This document shows, piece by piece, positions 56,545 to 64,000 of a stretch of 64,000 bases of DNA. The notes under the pieces are model-generated. The model ran no database searches. It saw nothing but the letters and a program-made list of their open reading frames with translations, and was not told the DNA's origin. Every line of letters starts with the position of its first letter. The stretch's first letter is position 1. Made by a program: the position numbers and the translations under genes. This DNA is from Catonia carolina (Eukaryota > Arthropoda > Insecta > Hemiptera > Achilidae): the NCBI GenBank assembly GCA_035578175.1, contig JAQMRL010000014.1, positions 17,958,395-18,022,394 on the forward strand, given 5' to 3'.

Positions 56545-56711
56545 ATAATTGTCGTTTCGTTGCCCTGTGGCAGCAAAATAAATTGTTTTTCTGCACTTCC
56601 AGCTCTAGAAAGTCCGACATAAAGTTATCCATGAGTGAAGGAATCACTCTTGTCTCAAATCAATGCCCACAGTTTTAAATGTTTGTCCCTGCGATTTAAA
56701 AGAATTGAATA
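56545..56711 (-). pseudogene. Helitron helicase C-terminus fragment, copy 2
   Basis: Duplicate of 55959-56125 with the same frame change and a few substitutions. It shares the fate and interpretation of copy 1. Confidence 0.8.
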
Positions 56712-57237
56712 GAATGCATAGAAGAATACCGATGGAGAAGAAAAAGACAGCTGATATATGGCTGAGATAAGAGACAGTAATACGTGGGTGCGGTACGCAG
56801 AGTAATTGGAAATATATGACTTATTCACTACCTGCCGAATGAAATACAGCACAAAAATAAAAATTTTGAATATTTCCGAATTTTTAATGTTTTTGGAATC
56901 GAATGTTATACTTCACGTTTTTCTATGAAATATAAAAGTTGAATCGTGCTTCTAGCCCAAAAAATACATCCAGAGGACTTAAAAAGAAAAATTAAAGTGC
57001 TATGCACCCGATAAACTAAACCATGCGACATCATCACAGTTTGAGTTGCTTAACTCACTTAATTAAAGTTACTTAAAGTTGAAAAATAGCCTATATTGAT
57101 AAGGAAGCTCTAAGCTATGCAACAATGAAAGATTCTTTTAAAATTAGTTCAGTAGTTTCTGAGATTACTTCATACAAACAAACAAACAGACGTTTCTTCT
57201 TTATTATTTAAGTATAGATATAGAACAGAGAAAATAA

Positions 57238-57767
57238 AAATACATTTATAACAACGTTCTTCCTGAGTAATTAGGATACGTTTGAAATTCTGGTAGTTTT
57301 AATATTTTGTGTTCGTTCCGTGTAAATTTAACGATACATTTATAAAAATTTCACATATATATGGGGTATTATTTAATATTAAATGCATGTAATGAGTAAT
57401 TCATTTAATCCTGAATATTGAAGCTAATCTGTTTATACAGTATTGTAAATGTATTGTTCAGAACCCCACTGAAAACAACACAGACCAACTATGTGCTTAT
57501 TATTATTATTATTATTATTATTATTTTACCTTTGGGGAAACCGTCCGCTCCTCAATTCTAAATGGATTACATAAAATACACTGGTAGAATACATTTTAAA
57601 TTCCCTTAATGTACATGCGATTTGGTGAAAAACACATAAATATTTCACACGTATGCATTTTACATTTTTTATTCATTTAATTTATCTATATTAATGTATA
57701 AATGCATTGCATAAATTTAAATTCCATCCCGCTCTAATATTTTTCTATCATTGTTTTCCGATTTTCA
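57238..57767. other. AT-rich gap with (ATT)n
   Basis: No gene. A pure ATT microsatellite lies at 57498-57526. Confidence 0.4.
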
Positions 57768-58060
57768 AAAATATATTTTTTAATCCCTAATGTGTGTACA
57801 TTGCAATCTGTTCAATTCAGAACAATAAGCAACCCCATGACCCAATGAGATGACAATGATATATATGACGAGTAATTGAGATGTATTCTTGTACAGACTC
57901 AGGTCGACCATTCCTGAGATAGTATAGTTAATTGAACCCCAACCTTCAAAGTACACCAATAACCACCGTCCAGCATTCGAATCTGTATAAAAGTAACTAC
58001 TTTTACTAGGATTTGAATTTCGGCGACGACTTTACCTCTAGACCAACCCGGTGGATCATT
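57768..58060 (-). repeat. SINE-C copy 2 with tRNA-like head
   Basis: The minus strand starts CACCGGGTTGGTCTAGAGGT, an A-box-like head, then AAATTCAAATCC, a weak B box. The body is shared with 54345-54594 and ends TGTACACACATTAGGGATTA. It is a tRNA-derived SINE distinct from family A and SINE-B. Confidence 0.65.
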
Positions 58061-58235
58061 TTCAAAAATGCCCCAAAAATTATTTTACAGGTAGACGAAA
58101 TAAACTTAACAAGATAATTTAACAAAAATACTTTATCAGATACTAAAATTACAATGTGATTTCAAAATTTATCCAACTTTAGAATCAATCCCCAAGATTT
58201 TTTCCAAAAATTCATGTTCATTAATATTCAAAAAT
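58061..58235. other. Short gap
   Basis: AT-rich, no feature. Confidence 0.3.
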
Positions 58236-59027
58236 TAAGTGTGAAACACTCATACAATTTTCTCTTGACAATGCATATAATTAACAATATAACCTAACAT
58301 CAGTAATAAAACATTCTAAATAAACAAAAAAACTAACCTTATTTTAATCATGAGTGAATGATGTAAAATAAAAATCAACCTGAGTTTTGCTTAAAAATCG
58401 GAATTACTTTTTCAACCTAAACTAGGCTCTGTAGACAAAAATACTCAAATAAAATTTGTAGATAATTTAATTTCCTATAAATTTCATAATAAACTTTAGT
58501 TGTAAAATGCATACTACGCCGAAATATTAAAAAATCTATTTTTTACAGATTTTCATGAACAAACAAACAGAAAATCACTAATTACCGCTAAACTAAGCGT
58601 TATACAAAAAAAAAATGTTGTAGTTTTTTAAATTGTCTGCAACTTTTATTGTATACACTTTTGCGCTAGAACGCATATTAAGGCCGCAATCTAAAAGAAA
58701 AAATTTTCTTCTTCGAGAGAACAGCCTTTCGAAGAATTTCAGCAGACATGGCGCCTACCCTATCTTGTAAAAAGTAAAAATGTAGTATATAAAGCGATTT
58801 GGTAAAAAAAAATCGTAGGAGCCGTTTTTGAGAAAATTGAAAACAAATGAAATATTACACGAATAAACTATTACTTCCGGTTGACCGATTTTAATAGAAA
58901 TGTTCGTGTCGGGTCCGGTTGTGCTCTCTAACTTAAAGGTCCAGTTTCAATCGAACGATGTTCCGTTTTTGAGATATATATAGTTCACACACACACGCGC
59001 GCGCGCGCACACACACACACACACACC
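58236..59027 (-). mobile_element. HINE-like element (5' truncated)
   Basis: Stem-loop AGTGTGAAACACTCATACA, degenerate 13-mer (ATTTTCTCTTGAC), full core, (CA)n(CG)n at 58986-59024, then breaks after ACACCAATCA. Confidence 0.65.
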
Positions 59028-59177
59028 AATCATAACAATGCAAAAAGCATAAAACATAAAATGCTAAAATTTGATAAAATTTACAATAATTAATGGAAAA
59101 CGGTTACAAATTTTTATATTTCTGTATTTAAGCTAAAATACAGCTAAAAATATTTTTGAAAAGTCTAAACATTTTCC

Positions 59178-59543
59178 CTGCCCATAACTGTCAAGTGGAG
59201 TGTCAAATTATTTACACTCAATCTGTTAGTTGCAGGGCTAAAATAAATAGTTCTGTTTCTTGTCACATGGTCAGCCAACTAAATGACTGAATAATTTAAG
59301 AGCAGAAGAAGCAGAGGTGTAAGACATTAATCAGAGTCATCTCCTCTGAAAGTAATGAATTTCATTATACAGCCAGACCCTGTGATAAATGAAGTGAAGG
59401 TGTCATTTGCAGAGTGGAAAATACGCTTTTTAGAGGGCTTGGCATGCTGATAAGTGTACTTTTCCATTCAGTGAGGAAGACATTGGTAAACCACTTCACT
59501 CCTCGTTTTACTTTGTAAAACCTCTACAGGTTCAAACAACAAC
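59178..59543 (+). repeat. SINE-B copy with 11-bp target duplication
   Basis: Flanked by AAACATTTTCC (59167-59177 and 59544-59554). The tail hairpin is shortened (GGTTCAAACAACAAC). It lies about 230 bases downstream of the neuroligin splice donor, inside the presumed intron. Confidence 0.85.
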
Positions 59544-59773
59544 AAACATTTTCCAATGATTCTTGATTATATCATGTCTTAATTTATTCTTGGGAAGAAA
59601 ATATTAACAAACTAAAAGTCAATGCTATTTCCCTAAGGTTCAAATTCCGTGGGACACCCGGTATGACACCACCTTACTGCAGATTGACAAAATATTTTAC
59701 TATGTTTACAAATTTAATTACTACTTCACCTAAAAATATTAAAATTTTATTAAAACATTAATTTTGAAGATCG

Positions 59774-59779
59774 TTACCT
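59774..59779 (-). promoter_or_regulatory. Splice donor of the neuroligin exon
   Basis: On the minus strand AG|GTAA. Reading on would add GNDLQN and a stop, which are not family residues, so splicing here is strongly implied. Confidence 0.85.
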
Positions 59780-60231
59780 TGTGCTGGAGCGTAGATGTTA
59801 AGATACAGGCAGTCTTCACTCTGGTTCCTCAGGTACGGAAGCAATCGTTTAAGATATTCAAAACGTCCTTTGGGCATTCTTTTTAAAGCTAAAGTTTCAT
59901 TAGATATATCAGGTAATCTCTGTGGGCAAACTGGACTAAATCGATCAGCGATTTTAACTCCGGACCATAATGCACCAGTAACTGGAGGCATAAACCTCAA
60001 CGAACCGGTCGGAGGTGACGCATATGGTATCCCTCTAAACACTTCCACAGCATCTAAATGCCGATTATCTGGCGTGACAATCACACCGCTTACGTCACCA
60101 TATTTAGTCCTAACTGTACGACTTGCGCTTAATGCTAAACAAAACTCACTTAATGTTACGCTAATAACTAACCCCACTAGCCAAAAATAATCTAGTCTAT
60201 TTAGTAAATATTTTTTATACAGTACATCCAT
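59778..60231 (-). CDS. Neuroligin, first coding exon
   Basis: Neuroligins are postsynaptic adhesion proteins with a catalytically dead carboxylesterase-like ectodomain that binds neurexins. This exon encodes 151 residues plus one base. Residues 16-34 are hydrophobic (signal peptide), then RTKYGDVSG opens the esterase fold. FRGIPYASPP (65-74), FMPPV, CPQ (C102) and the EDCLYLN esterase signature (C141) follow; C102 and C141 should form the first disulfide. N-glycosylation sequons are at N111 (NET) and N136 (NQS). The ATG (60231-60229) has AGAA before it, G at +4 and an in-frame TAA upstream. The exon ends CAAG|GTAACG, a consensus donor, so the next intron is phase 1. The paralogue cannot be named from this exon. 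Confidence 0.93.
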
Positions 60232-60540
60232 TTCTAGTTATTTTATTTTAAATCATTTTTTTAATTATATTATTTACTATTAAAAATTATGAAATCTACT
60301 TTTGATATTAACATTTTATCTAATTATTTAAACACTTTTTAATCGGATTGGAGATACCGAAAATTTCCTTTCATCATATCATCCTATTCGAAATAAATTT
60401 ACTACGATAATTTAAATTGAAACTGCCCAATTATGAACCTGTAACAAAAGATAAGAAAAATAACCATATGTTAACAATATGTTAAAAATTTCACTTATAC
60501 TAATTAATATTAATTAAGAAAAACATTTGTTTATTCATAC
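60232..60540. other. AT-rich DNA upstream of the neuroligin start
   Basis: Probably 5' UTR or intron. I see no clear acceptor or promoter motif that I can defend. Confidence 0.4.
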
Positions 60541-60544
60541 AAGA

Positions 60545-61175
60545 TGTCACCGGATGGCGACATTAAGTGGCGAGTTGAAACCTTTGCATTTTGGCGGCCC
60601 TGAAAAGAGCCGTTTAAGCGGTGGTCGTCTTCATGGGAAGCGTCGGTCGTAGTCATCACGATGGTCGAGGAGCTGGGCGACACGGCGTGTCGTCGTCCAG
60701 TGGAGACGTCATCTTCTTCCCTCGCAGTAGTGCGTCGATGGTTGCTTCGTCGGATCCGGTGGGCGTAAGGCTCGGTTGAGGGACCGCTGTGGGCATCGCT
60801 CAAGGCAGCGGGCGATGACGGTCCGTCAACGGCTTACGGTGTCGGGTCGGCGAGCGGAAGCACCATCTTCTCTCTTGCGGGGTCGTCGATGAGCCTTCGT
60901 TGGAGTCTGGTAGCCGTGTGCCGATGTTGGACGTCTTGTCTGCTGTCTGGATCGGAATTGAATCTCCCTGTTGATTGTAGCGCTCTTTATCTAGTTATCG
61001 TGAGAGCTGTGGTAAAGGGCGGTAATTGGTATGGCCTTGATGGCAAAGGCCTCTGTCGGTACGCCGCCACAAGCCTACCACCTCTCTCAGAATTATTGGC
61101 GGCTCCCTTTGTCGCTACGTCGGAAGCTTTGATAGCCGGCAGCACAGTACTTAATCAAAAGGGGCGACGGTGACA
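60545..61175 (-). mobile_element. Solo LTR (631 bp), copy 1
   Basis: It starts TGTCACCGG and ends CGACGGTGACA, flanked by the 4-bp duplication AAGA (60541-60544, 61176-61179). It is an inverted, diverged copy of 62006-62658. TG...CA ends within a short inverted repeat plus a 4-bp duplication are typical of Gypsy-like LTR retrotransposons. No internal region is present. The strand is set relative to copy 2, whose orientation is tentative (ATAAAGAGCGC read as the promoter). It is GC-rich against AT-rich surroundings. Open frames across it are incidental. Confidence 0.75.
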
Positions 61176-61210
61176 AAGATAATCTTTAAACGACAATACC
61201 AATTTAAATA

Positions 61211-62697
61211 ATCTGGTGTGAAACACACACACACACGAATTTCTCTTGGTAATGTAAAAAATGAACAATATAACGTAATATTAGTAATAAACATTGAAAA
61301 TAAATAAAAAAAATTCACGTCAAAAACCAACACCTAATTTTAATCATGAGTGAATGATGCAAAATGAAAAACAGTTTGGCTTAATACTACGGAAAATCAC
61401 TTTTCGACGCTAAACTAGGCTCTGTAGAGAAAAATATCACAATGAAAATTGCAAATCATTTAATTTCCTGTAAATTTAACTATGTAAACTTCTGTCGTTA
61501 AACACATAGGCTATTAAGTCCGAAATCTTAAAAATCCATCTTTTACAGATTTTCATGAAAAAACACATTTGCCCTAAAATATATATTAAGGCCGTAATGT
61601 TCCAAAAAACATTTTCCTCTACGAGATCACAGCCTTTCCATGTATTTCAGCAGATGTGGCGCCTACCTTATCATGAAGAGCATAAAAATTGTAGTAAAAG
61701 AAGTGATTTTAAAAACAATCGTAGGACTGAGCCGTATTTGAAAAAAATCGCAAAAAAGTGAGAAACTACACGAATAAATTACTACTTCCGGTTGACCGAT
61801 TTTGATGAAAATGTTCATTTTGGGTACTCTTGAGTCCCTAACTTAAGTTTTAAGTTTCAGATTCTTACGATGTTCGTTGTTGAGATAGTTTGCTCGCGCG
61901 CACTCACACACAGGCCAATCATTGAAAACATGTTTTTTGGGTTCTGGGGGTCTAAAAACGTGTATATCCAGTAAAAACTCGATATAGAAAAATCGACATT
62001 ACAACTGTCACCGCCACCCCTTCTAATTAATCATTTACTGTGTTTCCGGCCTTCAATAGTTCTCCTGGCCTTTGTCGGCGCACCGATAAACCTTTCGACT
62101 CCACACCGACAAACCTTTCGGCTCCACACCCGGCCTTTGTCATCAAGGTCGAGCCAGTAGCCGCCCTCTACCACAGCGCTCTCGGAAACTAAATAAAGAG
62201 CGCTGCATTGAACCGAGCGATTCAATTCCGATCCAGACACAGAGAGATTCACTTCAACCAGTAGACAGCAGACAAGACGTCCACCACGGCACACGGCTGC
62301 CGGACTCCAGCGAGGACTAATCGACGACCCCGCAAGAGAGAAGATAATGTTTCTGCTCGCCGACCCGTCACCGTAAGCCGTCGACCGAACCGTCATCGCC
62401 CGCTGACGCGAGTGATGCCCACAGCGGTCCCTCGACCGAGCCTTTACGCTCACCGGACCCGACGAAGTAGCCATCGACGCACTACTGCGAGGGAAGAAGA
62501 TGTCTCCGCTGGACGACGACACGCCGTGTCGCCCAGCTCTTCGACCGCCACGACGACTACGACCGACACTGCACATCAAGACGACCACCGCTTAAACGGC
62601 CCTTTTCAAGGCCACCAAACTAATAAGGTTAGCCACATAATGTCGCCATCCGGTGACACAACAATACTTTCTTTCCTATGTATTAAAAACAGCAAGA
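61211..62697 (-). mobile_element. HINE-like element with nested solo LTR
   Basis: Stem-loop TCTGGTGTGAAACACACAC, degenerate 13-mer, core with an internal deletion near 61556, 5' region, solo LTR at 62006-62658, then CAACAATACTTTCTTTCC and CAGCAAGAGAAAGT. Confidence 0.65.
62006..62658 (+). mobile_element. Solo LTR (653 bp), copy 2
   Basis: It starts TGTCACCGCC and ends CCGGTGACA, flanked by CAAC (62002-62005, 62659-62662), inside a HINE that reads on normally either side. It contains AAATAAAGAGCGC, shared with copy 1 as ATAAAGAGCGC, a possible TATA-type promoter or polyadenylation signal. Confidence 0.8.
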
Positions 62698-62701
62698 GAA
62701 A

Positions 62702-62886
62702 GTGAAGAAAAAAACAAATTAAAACCGAAAATCACTAATTGTTGTTAAACTAAGCGTTTTACAAAAAAATGTTTGAAATGAAATTTGTAGGTTTATAAAA
62801 GTCTACAATATTAAAAATATACGTATATAGCCTATAATTTTGCTCTAAAATGCATATTACGGCGGCAGTCTTAAAAAAAAATCCCT
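62702..62886 (-). mobile_element. HINE core fragment
   Basis: AAAATCACTAATTGTTGTTA, AACTAAGCGTTTTACAAAA and GCTCTAAAATGCATATTACG are HINE core phrases in minus order, following directly on the previous copy. Confidence 0.55.
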
Positions 62887-62999
62887 AATATTTAAGTGTC
62901 TGTGGTATCGTAGCGTAGATATGTAGGACGATTCAAAGGACCCTGAGGCAAACGGCAAGACCCGAAACAAGGTTAAAGTTAAATAAGACGGTGGAAGTT

Positions 63000-63516
63000 T
63001 CAGCCTTGACATACGACAGATAAAAAAAAGAAGTAAAGAAACGTCCTAACATGTCGAAATTAAATTCTTAAGATCTGTCAAGTGTTTTACATGACTAGAC
63101 AGGATCACAAATGAAGATATAAGGTAAGCATTGGGAATTTTTCCATTCAATGGAAAATAAAATTGTATCGTGCCCAATGGGTCGATCATTTAAATAGAAT
63201 ACCAGATAGCTACTAGCCTAGTGTAGCTAGACGATACAAACCAGTGGGAAATATAGATATTGGCAAGCCGAAGAAAAGATGGGTGCCGGAACAAGTAGAA
63301 TTGCCAAACTCGTGAAGAGAAGAAGAAAAAGTTTAAAGTTAGTCTGAAAAAATAAAATTGTTTCGTGCCCAATGGATCGATCATTTAAATAAAATAACAG
63401 AAAGTCACTTGCCTAGTGTAGCTAGAAGACAAACCAACGGGAAGTAGAGATATTGGAAGGCCGAAGAAAAGATGGGTGCCGGAACAGGTAGATATGCCAA
63501 ACTCGTGAAGAGATGT
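63000..63516 (+). pseudogene. LINE RT C-terminus with a 195-bp tandem duplication
   Basis: Plus-strand frames read WVDHLNRIPDSY, a stop, then PSVARRYKP and IGKPKKRWVPEQVELPNS. This is the LINE C-terminal pattern ending in a GRPKKRW basic box. The block occurs twice, TGCCCAATGG at 63171 and 63366, with frameshifts in the second. It is a dead fragment. Confidence 0.6.
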
Positions 63517-64000
63517 CTGTTTATAGTTTACTATACTCAAATCGGGCTATAAAGGGCTTCTGTCGTCAACTGGAAGGAGACCCCTTAATTCCTTTTACAA
63601 AAGGCTTAAGGGAACCAGCCGGGATAGAAGGCTAGTGTCCTATCCATACATTCACGTTGTGTGGCCTGTTAGTAACCATGTGACCGCTCATCAGCACGAT
63701 AACCGGCTCATGGTGAACGGAACTGGAAGGGCTGCCCATTCCACCCTGGCAGACGGTGGCTTGGGGCACTCAGTCTGCCAACCAAAAAGCTGAAAGCAAC
63801 AGTAAACTACAGCTTTTTCTGTCTGACTAGAATTATCGTAAGGTAACTCCTTCATGTATGATTCTGGTTAGGCTTACTTAGTATATGCAGATCTTCAAGA
63901 ACTTCGAGAACTTCAAAATATGAAAAATTTATGATGGCGTCCTCTCTGGTAAAACATTCCGGAGATAAACTAGTCCTCCATTCGGATCTCCGGGCGAGGA
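63517..64000 (+). mobile_element. 5' region of an RTE-like LINE, running off the window
   Basis: From about 63540 the base composition becomes balanced and non-repetitive. Phrases such as CACCCTGGCAGACGGTGGCT, GCAGATCTTCAAGAACTTCG and AGATAAACTAGTCCTCCATT resemble the 5' portion of RTE-type LINEs seen in other insects. An open frame from ATG 63931 (MMASSLVKHSGDKLVLHSDL) is still open at 64000 and would lead toward the endonuclease. This rests on recalled resemblance. Confidence 0.5.

Larger units (their letters stand above)
55561..56732. repeat. 586-bp tandem duplication inside the Helitron
   Basis: 55561-56146 and 56147-56732 are almost identical and include a whole SINE-B and the helicase fragment. 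The second SINE-B lacks its own left target duplication (it is preceded by AGAATACCT), so it arose by duplication, not by a second insertion. Confidence 0.9.
55479..57218 (-). mobile_element. Helitron (1740 bp) with helicase remnant, canonical ends
   Basis: On the minus strand it begins TCTATACTTAAATAATAAAG at 57218 and ends GCGAGCGGGGGTTGCTAG at 55479. It lies between A and T of the host HINE, whose consensus (ATTCA|TATAGG) gives the exact empty site. TC...CTAG ends and A/T insertion without duplication define a Helitron. The sequence just inside the 5' end (GTTTGTTTGTTTGTATGAAG...AATCTCAGAAACTACTGAAC) is typical of insect Helitrons. Of the Rep/helicase gene only a C-terminal helicase fragment remains, now in two copies. 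Confidence 0.85.
54282..57237 (-). mobile_element. HINE-like element with nested SINE-C and Helitron
   Basis: Stem-loop GGTGTGAAACACTCACACAAC at 54284, 13-mer, core, (CG/CA)n near 55325, 5' region to TATATATTCA (55478). After the Helitron it ends TATAGAACAGAGAAAATAAA, a worn version of the usual terminal TATAGGCAAGAGAAAGTAAA. A SINE-C insert lies at 54345-54594. Confidence 0.7.

Noticed and set aside
59795..60190. 131-codon plus-strand frame opposite the neuroligin exon
   Set aside because: It mirrors the conserved minus-strand exon; the minus strand has the family match, ATG context and splice donor.
62031..62705. 185-codon minus and 97-codon plus frames in the GC-rich region (also 60531-61173)
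   Set aside because: Both lie inside solo LTRs that occur twice in inverted orientation, and neither frame is preserved between copies.

Overview
This window looks like eukaryotic, most likely insect, nuclear DNA. It is AT-rich, full of (CA)n/(TG)n microsatellites, has no operons or dense genes, and is packed with nested transposable elements of the kinds found in repeat-rich insects such as Hemiptera. The species cannot be fixed from the sequence. The one host coding segment I can defend is the first coding exon of a neuroligin gene on the minus strand (59778-60231), starting at an in-context ATG with a signal peptide and ending at a canonical GT donor. I see no second neuroligin exon to its left, so most of the window (1-59777) is probably its first intron, at least about 59 kb long.

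Four things dominate the rest. (1) About thirty copies of a ~1 kb non-coding element with the layout of a non-autonomous Helentron (HINE/DINE-1 type): a 13-bp subterminal repeat, a (TG)n tract near the 5' end, an AT-rich core, the inverted 13-mer, then a 3' stem-loop before a T run. Together they cover over a third of the window and are the target into which most other elements have jumped. (2) Fold-back derivatives of a mariner element (3041-3693, 9523-10446, 16019-16949, 51912-53461). Three share the same inversion junction, and one has amplified a 202-bp internal unit. (3) A ~390-bp SINE-like family (called SINE-B here) in over a dozen copies, with 10-12 bp target duplications and a 3' tail that resembles an RTE-type LINE tail in this window. 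(4) A full-length LINE of the I type (43109-48844), with 5' end, gag-like ORF1, endonuclease-RT-RNase H ORF2, 27-nt poly(A) and a 13-14 bp target duplication, broken only by one in-frame TGA.

Layout: 1-2.4 kb, polypyrimidine tract, tRNA-SINE and two LINE fragments. 2.5-10.5 kb, HINEs with nested SINE-B, a Tc1/mariner deletion derivative (6841-7777), a MITE and two fold-back mariners. 10.5-20 kb, LINE fragments, a third fold-back mariner, a palindromic long-TIR element and a pogo-like element. 20-43 kb, alternating HINEs, SINE-B copies, a probable solo LTR, a truncated LINE and a 1076-bp Helitron. 43.1-48.8 kb, the LINE. 49-57.2 kb, HINEs, the amplified fold-back mariner and a 1740-bp Helitron with helicase remnants. 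57-60.5 kb, SINEs, a HINE and the neuroligin exon. 60.5-64 kb, two inverted solo LTRs and LINE pieces, the last running off the window end. Because so many insertions sit inside HINE copies, the HINE consensus supplies the empty site and lets several boundaries be set to the base.
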